A stretch of 64,000 nucleotides of DNA, taken from the NCBI RefSeq assembly GCF_036884845.1, contig NZ_CP145732.1, positions 6,232,501 through 6,296,500 of the forward strand, read 5' to 3'. Each line of letters begins with the position of its first letter. Position 1 is the stretch's first letter. The notes under the pieces are model-generated. The model made no database searches, was not told the DNA's origin, and worked only from the letters and a program-made list of their open reading frames with translations. This document shows, piece after piece, positions 37,813 to 47,658 of the stretch. Made by a program: the position numbers and the translations under genes. The DNA comes from Pseudomonas sp. MAG733B. Lineage in GTDB: Bacteria; Pseudomonadota; Gammaproteobacteria; Pseudomonadales; Pseudomonadaceae.

Positions 37813-39513
37813 ATGAATGACATCGCCCTCAGCGGCCTGGCCAAGCAATTGGTCCTGGCCGAGCTGCTCACTGACAAAAGCGCGCAACAGGCGTCCCAGC
37901 AAGCCCAACGCAACCGCATCTCCCTGGTCAGCTACCTGGTTCAGAACAAACTGGTCAAAAGCCGCCAGGTCGCCGAGATCGCCTCGGAGCATTTCGGCAT
38001 GGCCTTGCTGGACCTTCATGCCCTGGACAAGGAGATTCAGCCCAAGGGCCTGGTCAGTGAGAAGCTGGTCCGCCAGCACCACGCGCTGCCCCTCTGGCGC
38101 CGAGGCAACAAACTGTTCGTGGGGATTTCCGACCCGACCAATCACCAGGCCATCAACGACATCCAGTTCAGTACCGGGCTTACGACCGAAGCCATCCTCG
38201 TGGAGGACGACAAGCTCAGCGACGCCATCGAGAAGTTCTTCGACACCCATGGGACCGGCCTGGAAGACATGGCCGATGTCGACCTCGAAGGCCTGGACAT
38301 CGAGACCATCGATGACAAGCGTCAGGACGCCATCGTCGGCCAGGATGCCGATGACGCGCCGGTGGTGCGCTTCGTCCACAAAATGCTGCTCGACGCGATC
38401 AGGAGCGGTTCTTCCGACCTGCATTTCGAGCCCTACGAGAAAATCTATCGCGTGCGGATGCGCACCGACGGCATGCTGCGGGAAGTCGCCAAGCCGCCGA
38501 TCCAATTGGCCAATCGAATCGCCGCGCGGCTGAAGGTCATGGCCAGCCTCGACATCTCCGAACGCCGCAAGCCCCAGGACGGGCGGATCAAGATGCGCCT
38601 GTCCAAGAGCAAATCCATCGACTTTCGGGTCAACACCTTGCCGACCCTGTGGGGCGAGAAAGTGGTGATCCGGATTCTTGATCCCTCCAGCGCGCAAATG
38701 GGCATCGACGCCCTCGGCTACGAGCCTGAACAACAAGAACTGTACATGGCCGCACTCAGGCAACCTCAAGGCATGATTCTGGTGACCGGCCCCACCGGCT
38801 CGGGCAAAACCGTTTCGCTCTACACCGGGCTGAACATCCTCAACACCGTGGACATCAACATTTCCACCGCCGAAGACCCGGTGGAGATCAACATGGAAGG
38901 CATCAACCAGGTCAACGTCAATCCGAAGCAAGGGATGGACTTCGCCCAGGCGCTGCGCTCGTTCCTGCGCCAGGACCCGGACGTGATCATGGTCGGCGAA
39001 ATCCGTGATCTGGAAACCGCCGAAATCGCCATCAAGGCTTCGCAGACCGGGCACCTGGTGCTGTCGACCCTGCACACCAACAGTGCCGCACAAACCCTGA
39101 CCCGCTTGCAGAACATGGGCATCCAGGGTTTCAACATCGCCACGTCCGTCAGCCTGATCATCGCCCAGCGCCTGGCGCGCAAACTGTGCAGCCATTGCCG
39201 GGTGCCGCTCGACATTCCCCGCGAGGCGCTGCTCAAGGAAGGCTTCCCCGAGGAACGCATCGGCACATTCACGATCTATGAGCCGGTCGGCTGCGAACAA
39301 TGCAACGGCGGCTACAAAGGGCGAGTGGGGATTTATGAAGTGGTGAAGAACACAGCGGACTTGCAACGATTGATCATGGCCGAAGGCAACTCACTGGACA
39401 TCGACGAGCAGATGCGCAAGGACGGCTTCAACGACCTGCGCACCTCGGGCCTGCTCAAAGCCATGCAGGGCATTACCAGCCTTGAAGAAATCAACCGGGT
39501 TACCAAGGACTGA
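37813..39513 (+). CDS. pilB: Type IV pilus assembly ATPase PilB
   Basis: A 566-residue hexameric ATPase that powers pilus extension. The N-terminal MshEN-like domain (about 1-150) is followed by the GspE core with Walker A GPTGSGKT, the Asp box (TAEDPVEI), the Walker B-like region (VGEIRDLETAEIA) and the His box. The tetracysteine zinc site has CSHC and CEQC. The start is the ATG at 37813; the open frame begins at a TTG seven codons earlier. The operon is pilB-pilC-pilD-coaE-yacG. Confidence 0.96.
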   Translation: MNDIALSGLAKQLVLAELLTDKSAQQASQQAQRNRISLVSYLVQNKLVKSRQVAEIASEHFGMALLDLHALDKEIQPKGLVSEKLVRQHHALPLWRRGNKLFVGISDPTNHQAINDIQFSTGLTTEAILVEDDKLSDAIEKFFDTHGTGLEDMADVDLEGLDIETIDDKRQDAIVGQDADDAPVVRFVHKMLLDAIRSGSSDLHFEPYEKIYRVRMRTDGMLREVAKPPIQLANRIAARLKVMASLDISERRKPQDGRIKMRLSKSKSIDFRVNTLPTLWGEKVVIRILDPSSAQMGIDALGYEPEQQELYMAALRQPQGMILVTGPTGSGKTVSLYTGLNILNTVDINISTAEDPVEINMEGINQVNVNPKQGMDFAQALRSFLRQDPDVIMVGEIRDLETAEIAIKASQTGHLVLSTLHTNSAAQTLTRLQNMGIQGFNIATSVSLIIAQRLARKLCSHCRVPLDIPREALLKEGFPEERIGTFTIYEPVGCEQCNGGYKGRVGIYEVVKNTADLQRLIMAEGNSLDIDEQMRKDGFNDLRTSGLLKAMQGITSLEEINRVTKD

Positions 39514-39515
39514 AC

Positions 39516-40733
39516 ATGGCGGTCAAGGCAGCGAAAATCAGCATTTACGCCTGGGAAGGCACCGACCGCAAAGGCACGAAAGTCACCGGTGAGTTGAGCG
39601 GGCAAAACCCGGCGCTGATCAAGGCACAACTGCGCAAACAAGGCATCAACCCCGGCAAGGTGCGCAAGAAATCCGTCTCGCTGTTCAACGTCGGCACGCG
39701 CATCAAGGCCCAGGACATTGCCCTGTTCACGCGCCAGATGGCGACCATGATGAAAGCCGGCGTACCGCTGTTGCAGTCGTTCGACATTATCGGCGAAGGC
39801 TTCGATAACCCGGCCATGCGTACGCTGGTGGACGAGGTCAAACAGGAAGTCGCGGCCGGCAACAGCTTCGCCGCGGCCCTGCGCAAAAAGCCGCAATACT
39901 TCGATGAGCTGTACTGCAATCTGGTGGATGCCGGTGAACAGGCCGGCGCGCTGGACACCCTGCTGGAACGGGTCGCGACCTACAAGGAAAAGAGCGAAAG
40001 CCTCAAGGCCAAGATCAAGAAAGCCATGACCTATCCGCTGCTGGTGGTGTTGGTCGCGATCGTTGTCACCGGGATTCTGCTGGTCAAGGTGGTGCCGCAA
40101 TTTCAGTCGGTGTTCGAAGGGTTTGGCGCCGAATTGCCCGCCTTCACTGTGATGGTCATTGGTCTGTCGCGATTCATGCAGGACTGGTGGTGGATGATGC
40201 TCGGCGTGCTGATCGTCGCGATCTTCGCGCTGCGTCACGCCTTCAGGACGTCTCAGGCCTTTCGCGACCGAACGGACGCCTGGCTACTGAAGCTGCCGCT
40301 GGTGGGCACCTTGATGTACAAATCCGCCGTGGCGCGTTTTGCCCGCACGTTGTCGACGACTTTCGCCGCCGGCGTGCCGCTGGTGGAAGCCCTGGAATCG
40401 GTGGCCGGCGCCACCGGCAACATCGTGTTCAAACGCGCGGTGCTGCGCATCAAGCAGGACGTTTCGACGGGCATGCAGCTGAATTTTTCAATGCGCACCT
40501 CGGGCATTTTTCCGAACATGGCGGTGCAGATGACCGCCATTGGCGAAGAGTCCGGCGCACTGGACGACATGCTCGACAAGGTCGCGGGTTTTTACGAGGA
40601 CGAGGTGGACAATATGGTCGATAACCTCACCAGCCTGATGGAACCGTTCATCATGGTGGTGCTGGGTGTTATTGTCGGCGGCCTGGTGGTTGCGATGTAC
40701 CTGCCCATCTTCCAACTCGGCTCAGCGATCTGA
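39516..40733 (+). CDS. pilC: Type IV pilus inner-membrane platform protein PilC
   Basis: A 405-residue GspF-family protein with two tandem cytoplasmic domains (about 60-190 and 265-385, signatures such as FTRQMATMMKAGVPLLQS and FARTLSTTFAAGVPLVEA in part) and three transmembrane helices, the last at the C-terminus. It couples PilB/PilT rotation to pilin entry into the fibre. It lies two bases after pilB. Confidence 0.96.
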   Translation: MAVKAAKISIYAWEGTDRKGTKVTGELSGQNPALIKAQLRKQGINPGKVRKKSVSLFNVGTRIKAQDIALFTRQMATMMKAGVPLLQSFDIIGEGFDNPAMRTLVDEVKQEVAAGNSFAAALRKKPQYFDELYCNLVDAGEQAGALDTLLERVATYKEKSESLKAKIKKAMTYPLLVVLVAIVVTGILLVKVVPQFQSVFEGFGAELPAFTVMVIGLSRFMQDWWWMMLGVLIVAIFALRHAFRTSQAFRDRTDAWLLKLPLVGTLMYKSAVARFARTLSTTFAAGVPLVEALESVAGATGNIVFKRAVLRIKQDVSTGMQLNFSMRTSGIFPNMAVQMTAIGEESGALDDMLDKVAGFYEDEVDNMVDNLTSLMEPFIMVVLGVIVGGLVVAMYLPIFQLGSAI

Positions 40734-40734
40734 C

Positions 40735-41607
40735 ATGCCCTTGAACGAAATCCTGCTCCAATACCCGCTGGCATTTGTTGTCATCGCGGGAGTGATTGGC
40801 CTATTGGTGGGCAGCTTCCTAAATGTGCTGGTCTGGCGCCTGCCGAAAATGCTCGAACGCGAGTGGCGCGTTCAGGCCCATGAGATCCTCGGGCTGCCCG
40901 GTGAAACCCCGCTGCCGACCTTCAACCTGTTCCTGCCCCACTCCCAGTGTCCACATTGCAACCACCGGATCCGTGCCTGGGAAAATATTCCGCTACTGAG
41001 TTTCGCGTTTCTGCGGGGACGCTGCTCCGCTTGCGCGACACCGATCAGCAAACGTTATCCACTGACCGAACTGGCCTGCGGCCTGTTGTCTGCGTTCATT
41101 GCCTGGCACTTCGGTTTCGGCTGGCAAGCCTGTATGGCGATGCTGCTGACCTGGGGTCTGTTGGCCATGAGCCTGATCGACGCCGAGCATCAACTGTTGC
41201 CGGATGTGCTGGTGCTGCCGTTGATGTGGCTGGGGCTGATCGTCAACAGTCTCGACCTGTTCGTACCGCTGCATGACGCGTTGTGGGGCGCCATTGCCGG
41301 TTACATGGCGCTGTGGTCGGTGTTCTGGCTGTTCAAGCTGATGACCGGCAAGGACGGCATGGGCCATGGTGATTTCAAGTTACTGGCGCTGTTTGGCGCC
41401 TGGGGCGGCTGGCAGGTTTTGCCGCTGACCATCCTCCTTTCATCCTTGGTGGGGGCCGTTATCGGCGTGATTTACCTGCGCCTGCGCAAGGCTAAAACCT
41501 CGACGCCGATTCCCTTCGGCCCCTATCTGGCAATTGCCGGCTGGATTGCCTTGCTCTGGGGTGGTCAAATAACCGACTTCTATTGGCAGTTTGTCGGTTT
41601 GAAATGA
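40735..41607 (+). CDS. pilD: Type IV prepilin peptidase PilD
   Basis: A 290-residue integral membrane peptidase and N-methylase that processes PilA, PilE and type II secretion pseudopilins. The cytoplasmic zinc-type cysteines are CPHC and CSAC (about residues 70-105). The catalytic Asp pair is in [12 protein letters not shown] and [10 protein letters not shown] (the GxGD motif). Eight or so helices are predicted. Its stop overlaps coaE by ATGA. Confidence 0.95.
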   Translation: MPLNEILLQYPLAFVVIAGVIGLLVGSFLNVLVWRLPKMLEREWRVQAHEILGLPGETPLPTFNLFLPHSQCPHCNHRIRAWENIPLLSFAFLRGRCSACATPISKRYPLTELACGLLSAFIAWHFGFGWQACMAMLLTWGLLAMSLIDAEHQLLPDVLVLPLMWLGLIVNSLDLFVPLHDALWGAIAGYMALWSVFWLFKLMTGKDGMGHGDFKLLALFGAWGGWQVLPLTILLSSLVGAVIGVIYLRLRKAKTSTPIPFGPYLAIAGWIALLWGGQITDFYWQFVGLK

Positions 41608-42227
41608 ATACCCCTGTGGAAAAACCCTGGATTCTCGGCCTGACCGGCGGCATCGGCAGCGGCAAAAGCGCGGCGGCCCAGCATTTCATCGACCTCGGCG
41701 TGCACGTGGTCGATGCCGATCATGCGGCTCGCTGGGTGGTGGAGCCAGGCCGACCGGCGCTGGCAAAGATCGCCGAACACTTCGGCCCCGGCGTGTTACT
41801 GGCCGATGGGCAACTGGACCGCGCCGCCCTGCGTAAACTGATCTTCGAAGTGCCGGATGAACGCCGTTGGCTGGAAGCCTTGCTGCATCCGCTGATCGCC
41901 GAGGAAATCGCTCATCACTTGGCGCTGGCAAAATCACCTTACGCGATTCTGGTTTCGCCGCTGCTGATCGAGTCGGGCCAGTACGCCATGACTCAACGGG
42001 TGCTGGTCATCGATGCCCCGGAACAGCTACAGATCGAACGCACCCTGCAGCGCGACCAGACCAGCGAACAGCAGGTCCAGGCGATCCTCAAGGTCCAGTC
42101 CAGCCGCCAGGACCGCGTCAGCCATGCCAACGAAGTGGTGGTCAACGACCGCGACCTCGCCTGGCTGCACAGCGAGGTCGAACGCCTGCATCACTTTTAT
42201 CTAACTTTGCCTGGAGGCCAGTCATGA
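41604..42227 (+). CDS. coaE: Dephospho-CoA kinase
   Basis: A 207-residue P-loop kinase that phosphorylates the 3'-hydroxyl of dephospho-CoA, the last step of CoA synthesis. Walker A is [11 protein letters not shown] (about residues 12-22), with [10 protein letters not shown] and the LID-type RTLQRD region following. It is coupled to pilD upstream and yacG downstream by ATGA overlaps, an order conserved in gamma-proteobacteria. Confidence 0.96.
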   Translation: MNTPVEKPWILGLTGGIGSGKSAAAQHFIDLGVHVVDADHAARWVVEPGRPALAKIAEHFGPGVLLADGQLDRAALRKLIFEVPDERRWLEALLHPLIAEEIAHHLALAKSPYAILVSPLLIESGQYAMTQRVLVIDAPEQLQIERTLQRDQTSEQQVQAILKVQSSRQDRVSHANEVVVNDRDLAWLHSEVERLHHFYLTLPGGQS

Positions 42228-42424
42228 GCCAGATTCCAACCGTCGAATGCCCGACCTGCGGCGCCCCTGTCGAATGGAGCCCCGAGAGCAAGTTCCGGCC
42301 GTTCTGTTCCGACCGTTGCAAACTGATCGACCTGGGCGCGTGGGCGTCGGAAGAACACAAAATCCCAGTGGCGCCGGATGCCGAGGACGAACTGTTCAGC
42401 GGTGATTTCGACCCGCGTCACTGA
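42224..42424 (+). CDS. yacG: DNA gyrase inhibitor / zinc-binding protein YacG
   Basis: A 66-residue protein with a single zinc finger: CPTCG (about residues 9-13) and CSDRC (about 28-32). The family binds GyrB and inhibits gyrase in E. coli. The start is the ATG overlapping the coaE stop. It is the last gene of the pilBCD-coaE-yacG operon. Confidence 0.95.
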   Translation: MSQIPTVECPTCGAPVEWSPESKFRPFCSDRCKLIDLGAWASEEHKIPVAPDAEDELFSGDFDPRH

Positions 42425-42459
42425 GCCATTGCGTCGACGATTTCAGGCTTTGATGTCCA

Positions 42460-43149
42460 TCAAGACCTGGGATCGTCGTCCTTCCACGGCGCCGACAGAT
42501 AACGCGTGCGGTTGAAGGTTTCCAGCCATTCCGGGCAGAACACCACCAGCGCGCTGACCACCATGCCGTTAATGAACGCCTCGGGAAAAATGATCAGCCA
42601 CAGGTAACCGATAAAATCTTCGAGCCAGTACGGCAGGGCGAACAGTTCGTCGTACCACAGCACCGTGAGCGCCAGCACCAGGCACAACAATGCCGAAAGC
42701 GCTGCGGCAAAGAAACCGGAAACGAAGATGTAGACGAAGAGATTTCGTGGTTGCGCGCGTTCCACCAGAATCGCACAGCACTCGGTGACCAATACCGGCA
42801 ACAGAATGAACAGCGCGCCATTGACCCCCATTGCCATCAAGTCCTGACGCCCGAGCAGCACCAGCCCGGCTTGCGCCACCACGCCGCCGACGATCGCCAG
42901 CGGCCAGTCCAGCAACAGCGTCACGGCCGTCATGCCGATGAAGTGGTAAGACACGCCGGTATCGAAATCCCGTCGCACCAGCCACAGCATGAACAACGCG
43001 AACACGGTGCCGAACAGTAGATGCTGACGACGGCTGTCGGTGAACAGCTCGACCCACGGCGCGCGCGCAGCGGCCCAGATCAAAACCGGTCCGTAGATCA
43101 GCCACCCCACGGTGAGGGTTTGAGATGACAGCAACTCGGCACCGATCAT
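42460..43149 (-). CDS. Energy-coupling-factor-type permease (CbiM-like) membrane protein
   Basis: A 229-residue protein with six or seven hydrophobic helices, an N-terminal MIGAELLSSQTL and a CbiM-like core (VSYHFIGMTAVTLLLDWPLAI in shorter runs, PVLVTECCAILVERA, IIFPEAFINGMV). CbiM proteins carry cobalt or nickel in ECF transporters, but no CbiQ or CbiO partner is nearby, so the substrate and mode are uncertain. Starting at 43149 avoids an unlikely charged N-terminal extension. Confidence 0.75.
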   Translation of the reverse strand: MIGAELLSSQTLTVGWLIYGPVLIWAAARAPWVELFTDSRRQHLLFGTVFALFMLWLVRRDFDTGVSYHFIGMTAVTLLLDWPLAIVGGVVAQAGLVLLGRQDLMAMGVNGALFILLPVLVTECCAILVERAQPRNLFVYIFVSGFFAAALSALLCLVLALTVLWYDELFALPYWLEDFIGYLWLIIFPEAFINGMVVSALVVFCPEWLETFNRTRYLSAPWKDDDPRS

Positions 43150-43336
43150 GGCTGGGCGCGCTCCCTTGTCTTGCCGTAAGCGAACAGGCCTCCAGTCTAC
43201 CCGCCCCTTTTGATCTCGTGCCAAATGGGCGCTGATTGTTACGTTTTACGCAAGACTGCATCTGGCGTTCGCCCCTTTATCGGACGGTGGCAAAGACTAA
43301 AATTCAAACATCAAAACCGATCCGGAGTACGCCAGC

Positions 43337-43579
43337 ATGAAAACGTTGATCAGCCTGTTGCTGACCGTCATCGCTACCTCGGCCATGGCCGCTGAAGTCG
43401 AGCCACCCGCTGTCCAGTACAACCCCGCGCAGCCACTGGACATCGCAAAAGTGGTTTCCGTATCGGACACCGCGACCGCGTGCGGGGTTGTGCCGGCGAC
43501 GATGGTGTACGTTGATCATCAGGGCCAGACTCGCCGCGTGACGTACGAAGTCATCGGCAATTGCACCAGCAACCTCTGA
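43337..43579 (+). CDS. DUF2790 domain-containing periplasmic protein
   Basis: An 80-residue protein with a signal peptide (MKTLISLLLTVIATSAMA) and the DUF2790 pattern YNPAQPLDIAKVVSVSD, ACGVVPATMVYVDHQG and YEVIGNC, including two cysteines. This small family is abundant in Pseudomonas and of unknown function, some members being copper- or stress-responsive. It converges on benF with an 8-base gap. Confidence 0.87.
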   Translation: MKTLISLLLTVIATSAMAAEVEPPAVQYNPAQPLDIAKVVSVSDTATACGVVPATMVYVDHQGQTRRVTYEVIGNCTSNL

Positions 43580-43587
43580 TCAACGGC

Positions 43588-44856
43588 TCATAGCAACGTC
43601 CACGTGTAACTGAGGATCAGACGGTTTTCGTCGATGTCGCTGCGGTAATTGGAACGCGCCATCGCATTGCGCACGCGGATACCCAGGCCTTTGAGGCTGC
43701 CGCTTTGCAGCACATAGCCGATGTCGAGGTCACGCTCGCGATCCTTGCCTTCGTAACCCTGGCCGGTGTCGACATTGTTGCCGCTGATGTAGCGCACAGT
43801 ACTGGTCAGCCCCGGTACGCCGAGTGCCGCGAAATCGTAGTCGTAGCGCGCTTGCCACGAGCGCTCATCGGTGTAGGCGAACTCATAGGTCGGCACTTCG
43901 TTGCCCAGTGGTGAGATGTTGGCAAACACCCGTGGAAACGCGCTGTCGCCGAACATGCCTTGATAGCCGATGTAAAACGTATGGCCACCCCGCTTGGCCG
44001 ACAGCAGTGAAAAGAACGCCTGGTTATCGATGTTGCCCAGCAGCTTTTTGCCGTCCTCGCGCGAATCGTAGTAACCGAGATTGGCGCCGAGAATCCAGTC
44101 GCCCACTGGCTCACTGTGCTTGAGGCCAAGGAAGCGCTGGTTGTAGATATCTTCCAGTTGCCCGTACCACGCGCTGACCGAAGTGCGCTTGTCATTGAAG
44201 GCATAATCGGCGCCGGCAAAATTGAACCCGTCACTGCTGACCTGGCGCTGCGGCACGTGGCCGAGCATGGCTTGCATCTTTTCGTCACCGGCCTCGTTGC
44301 GCAGGCTGGTTGAACTCAAGTGACCGCCCTGCAGCGTCAGGCCGCTGATATCGTTGGAGGTGATGCTAGCGCCTTGGTAGCTCGGCGGCAGCAGGCGAAT
44401 ATCGCTGAAGGCCAACACCGGCAGATTGGGTTGCAGCTCGCCGACCTTTAGCTCGGTTTTGGAGTAGCGAATCTTCAACGCGCCTTCCAGGCGGCTGTAG
44501 TTGTCCGGAGCGCGACCGTCGTCCTGCACCGGCAACAAGCCCGTATTGGTCCGGTCCGGGGCGCTGTCGAGCTTGAGACCGAGCAGGCCGATTACGTCCA
44601 CACCAAACCCGACGGTGCCCTGGGTGTAGCCGGATTTCACGTTGAGAATGAAGCCCTGCGCCCACTCTTCAGCCTTCGACTGTTGGTTGGCGCCGACGAT
44701 GTCGGAGAAGTCGCGGCTGAAGTAGTAATTGCGCGCCTGCAAGGTCGCAGTGGTGTCTTCGATAAAACCTTTTTCAGCGGCCATCGCGCCTGTGGAAAAA
44801 CTCGAGGCGACAGCCAGGGACAACGCAGAACCGGTTGTTGGGAAAATCTGTTTCAT
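43588..44856 (-). CDS. benF: OprD-family outer-membrane porin, benzoate-type
   Basis: A 421-residue 18-stranded outer-membrane channel. The signal peptide ends near GAMA; the mature start [24 protein letters not shown] (in part) and the C-terminal strand ending in YTWTLL are OprD-family features. The benF name rests on its position after benK and benE; the OprD family has many substrates. An A-rich Hfq/Crc-type motif lies just upstream. The start is the ATG at 44856. Confidence 0.85.
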   Translation of the reverse strand: MKQIFPTTGSALSLAVASSFSTGAMAAEKGFIEDTTATLQARNYYFSRDFSDIVGANQQSKAEEWAQGFILNVKSGYTQGTVGFGVDVIGLLGLKLDSAPDRTNTGLLPVQDDGRAPDNYSRLEGALKIRYSKTELKVGELQPNLPVLAFSDIRLLPPSYQGASITSNDISGLTLQGGHLSSTSLRNEAGDEKMQAMLGHVPQRQVSSDGFNFAGADYAFNDKRTSVSAWYGQLEDIYNQRFLGLKHSEPVGDWILGANLGYYDSREDGKKLLGNIDNQAFFSLLSAKRGGHTFYIGYQGMFGDSAFPRVFANISPLGNEVPTYEFAYTDERSWQARYDYDFAALGVPGLTSTVRYISGNNVDTGQGYEGKDRERDLDIGYVLQSGSLKGLGIRVRNAMARSNYRSDIDENRLILSYTWTLL

Positions 44857-44866
44857 TGTCTTTCTC

Positions 44867-44877
44867 TTATTGTTATT
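44867..44877 (-). promoter_or_regulatory. Candidate Hfq/Crc A-rich site at benF
   Basis: On the minus strand AATAACAATAA fits AAYAAYAA exactly. It overlaps the benE stop and lies about 11 bases before the benF ATG, next to its ribosome site. Confidence 0.6.
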
Positions 44878-46093
44878 GATCGACAGGTTGAACAACTTCA
44901 GTTGCAGTGGATTCGCGACGGGGAACAGGACGGCGGGCGTTTAACAGCACATGGGTGACCATGCCGAAAATCAGCCCCCAAAATGCGGCGGACAATCCAA
45001 ACAGCGACATGCCCGACGCGGTGACCAGAAAGGTCACCAACGCGGCTTCACGATCGCTCGGCACCGCCATCGCCCCCGCCAAAGCCCCGGCAATCGCGGC
45101 AAACAGCGCCAATCCGGCCAGTGCCGCGATCAGCTCTTTGGGGAACGCGGAAAACAGCGAGACCAGCGTGGCGCCGAAGATCCCGAACATCAGGTAACAC
45201 AGGCCGCCGACAACGCCGGCCACGTAACGCTTGCGCGGATCTTCGTGGGATTCGCGACCGGTACAGATCGCCGCCGTGATCGCCGCCAGATTCAAACCAT
45301 GGCAACCGAACGGTGCCAGCAACGCCGTACCCAACGCGCTGCTGGCAATGATCGGGCTCGCCGGCGTCGGGTAACCACTGGCGCGCAGCACCGCCATGCC
45401 GGGCACGAATTGCCCGGTCAGCGCCACCATCACCAGCGGCAATGCGATGTTGAGGATCGCGCCCAGGCGGAACTCGGGCGTGATCCACACCGGCGTGGCC
45501 AGGCCGATCACCAGCGCTTCACGATGCAAATCACCGGTGAACGCCGCAATCGAACAGCCCACCAGCAACACCATCAACACTGCATAACGCGGCATCACCC
45601 GCTTGCAGATCAGGTACGTGGCAAACATCGCCAGCACCAGCAGCGGTTTGCGTTGCATCGACACGAACAACCCGGTGCCGAAACTGAAGAGGATGCCCGC
45701 CAGCATCGCCGCCGCAATCGCTGCGGGCAGCTTGCTGATGATCCGGTCAAACGCCCCCGAGATCCCGACCACGAAAATGATCAGGCTGCTGATCAGGTAA
45801 GCACCCACGGCCTCTGCCATGGAGATGTCCGGCAGCAGCGCCACCAGCAACGCCGAGCCCGGCGCCGACCAGGCGATGATCACCGGAACGCGGTAGCGCA
45901 GGCTCAAACCGATACCCAGCACCGCGCTGCCGATGGAGATCGCCCAGACCCAGGACGACAACACTTCCCGCGAGAGATGGGCCGCTTCGGCCGCCTGAAA
46001 AATGATCACCAACGGGCCGGCGTAGGAAATCACCGTGGCGATGAATCCAGCCACGGCGGCGGACAACGAAAAGTCCTGGAAGAACGCTTTCAT
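44873..46093 (-). CDS. benE: Benzoate/H+ symporter BenE
   Basis: A 406-residue BenE-family membrane protein with around 12 helices, an N-terminal [20 protein letters not shown] (in part), a centre with [18 protein letters not shown], and [18 protein letters not shown]. The family imports benzoate with protons. It lies three bases after benK and 16 bases before benF in one transcript. Confidence 0.92.
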   Translation of the reverse strand: MKAFFQDFSLSAAVAGFIATVISYAGPLVIIFQAAEAAHLSREVLSSWVWAISIGSAVLGIGLSLRYRVPVIIAWSAPGSALLVALLPDISMAEAVGAYLISSLIIFVVGISGAFDRIISKLPAAIAAAMLAGILFSFGTGLFVSMQRKPLLVLAMFATYLICKRVMPRYAVLMVLLVGCSIAAFTGDLHREALVIGLATPVWITPEFRLGAILNIALPLVMVALTGQFVPGMAVLRASGYPTPASPIIASSALGTALLAPFGCHGLNLAAITAAICTGRESHEDPRKRYVAGVVGGLCYLMFGIFGATLVSLFSAFPKELIAALAGLALFAAIAGALAGAMAVPSDREAALVTFLVTASGMSLFGLSAAFWGLIFGMVTHVLLNARRPVPRRESTATEVVQPVDQ

Positions 46094-46096
46094 GAC

Positions 46097-47440
46097 TCAG
46101 GCACCGGTTGCGGAGAGCGCTGGGCTGACACTGGAGGCGCTGCGTCGGCTGCTGATGGCGAACACGGTCATGGCGAGGGCCGCCACCGCACCGGGCAAGG
46201 CAAACGCCATGAAGTTCAGTTGCAGCGGCAGGCTGATCCCGAGCAAGGCACCGCCCAGCAGCGGACCGACGATGGCCCCGTTGCGCCCGATTCCCGACGC
46301 CCAGCCCAGCCCGGTGGAACGAATGGTCATGGAATAGAATTGCGCGGCACAGGCGTACAGCAGGATCTGCGAGCCAATGGTGGTGGCGCCGGCAATGGCA
46401 ATCAGCAGGTACAACACTGGCATCGGGCTGTTGAAACCCAGCAGCGTGATCGACACCGCCGCCATGGCGAAAAACACCGCCAGCACTTTCGGCAGATTGA
46501 GTTTGTCGCCCAACACCCCGCCGCCGACCGCGCCGAAAATCGCCCCGAAGTTCAACACCAGCAGGAACGACAGGCTCGAACCGAGGCTGTAACCGGCGTT
46601 GGCCATCAGTTTCGGCAACCAGGAACTCAGCGCGTACACCATCAACAGGCAGCAGAAAAACGCCAGCCACAACATCAGCGTGCGAAGCGCTCGGCCCTCA
46701 CGGAACAACTGCAGAACGGGCGTGCCCGTGCCCTTCACTTCGGCCATGTGCAACTGATCGGAAGGCTGCGCAACGTAGGCCGGATCGATGCGTTGAAGAA
46801 TGTCGCGTGCTTCTTCATCGCGCCCCTGACGCAACATGAAACCCACTGATTCGGGCAGGAAGTACATGATCAGCGGCAACAACAGCAACGGCAGGACCGC
46901 CACGTAGAACACCGACTGCCAGCCGAAACTCGGGATCAGCACAATCCCCAGCCCGGCGGACAACATGCCGCCGACCGAATAGCCGCTGAACATGATCGCC
47001 ACCAGCGTGCTGCGGATTTTCTTCGGTGCGTACTCGTTCATCAGCGCCACGACGTTAGGCATCACACCGCCAATGCCGAGCCCGGCAATGAAGCGACACA
47101 GGCCAAACTCGGTGGGGTTGCGGGCAAAGCCGTTGAGCACGGTGAAACCGCTGAAGAGCATCACGCAAATGGTGATGGCTTTTTTACGACCGATCTTGTC
47201 CGACAACGGCCCGAAGAACAGCGCACCGAACATCATGCCGAACAGTGCATAACTGCCCAGTGCGCCGGCCTGCAGAGGGCTGAGCCCCCACTCTTTCATC
47301 AGCATCGGCAAGACCACGCCGTAGATCACCAGATCGTAACCGTCGAAAATGATGATCAGGGCGCACCAGAACAGCACCATCCAGTGAAAGCGGTTGAACC
47401 GAGCGTTGTCGATAACCTCATGTACGTCGATCTTGCGCAT
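46097..47440 (-). CDS. benK: Aromatic acid:H+ symporter BenK (MFS, AAHS family)
   Basis: A 447-residue 12-helix permease. AAHS signatures are visible: a D-x3-YG type motif in DGYDLVIYG (helix 1), GPLSDKIGRKKA (loop 2-3), and GLGIGGVMPNVVALMNEY (helix 4). Members carry benzoate, 4-hydroxybenzoate or protocatechuate. Benzoate is favoured because benE follows and a BenR-type operator precedes it. An AACAACAACAAG motif lies at the ribosome site. No benABCD or cat genes are present in the window. Confidence 0.88.
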   Translation of the reverse strand: MRKIDVHEVIDNARFNRFHWMVLFWCALIIIFDGYDLVIYGVVLPMLMKEWGLSPLQAGALGSYALFGMMFGALFFGPLSDKIGRKKAITICVMLFSGFTVLNGFARNPTEFGLCRFIAGLGIGGVMPNVVALMNEYAPKKIRSTLVAIMFSGYSVGGMLSAGLGIVLIPSFGWQSVFYVAVLPLLLLPLIMYFLPESVGFMLRQGRDEEARDILQRIDPAYVAQPSDQLHMAEVKGTGTPVLQLFREGRALRTLMLWLAFFCCLLMVYALSSWLPKLMANAGYSLGSSLSFLLVLNFGAIFGAVGGGVLGDKLNLPKVLAVFFAMAAVSITLLGFNSPMPVLYLLIAIAGATTIGSQILLYACAAQFYSMTIRSTGLGWASGIGRNGAIVGPLLGGALLGISLPLQLNFMAFALPGAVAALAMTVFAISSRRSASSVSPALSATGA

Positions 47441-47450
47441 GGCATTTATC

Positions 47451-47463
47451 TCTTGTTGTTGTT
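47451..47463 (-). promoter_or_regulatory. Candidate Hfq/Crc A-rich site at benK
   Basis: On the minus strand AACAACAACAAGA, a triple AAC repeat, sits 10-23 bases before the benK ATG and overlaps the GAGA ribosome site. Confidence 0.6.
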
Positions 47464-47531
47464 TTTTTAGAGCGTGGGTATCACGGCTTACGTCCGTACA
47501 GCCGAGGGTAGAGCCACCAGGCGCGAGTCAA

Positions 47532-47567
47532 TATCCGCATTGCGCAGACCACTATCCGTTTTGTGCA
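47532..47567 (-). promoter_or_regulatory. BenR/XylS-type operator of the benK operon
   Basis: On the minus strand two direct repeats, TGCACAAAACGGATA (47553-47567) and TGCGCAATGCGGATA (47532-47546), are separated by 6 bases. They match TGCA-N6-GGNTA, the first exactly and the second with one change. The 21-bp period equals that of the XylS/BenR-activated Pm promoter. A TTGACT immediately downstream could be the -35. Confidence 0.72.
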
Positions 47568-47658
47568 GGGCCCTGAAACGGGCATGGGAACCGAGGGAAT
47601 TGCCCCTCTCCGATAAACTGTCTTCTTTGCGATCGCATTTGGACGCTAAGCTTGGCCT

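Noticed and set aside
44951..46849. A 632-codon frame opposite benE and benK
   Set aside because: The Arg/His/Gln-rich product is typical of antisense reading of GC-rich membrane-protein genes.
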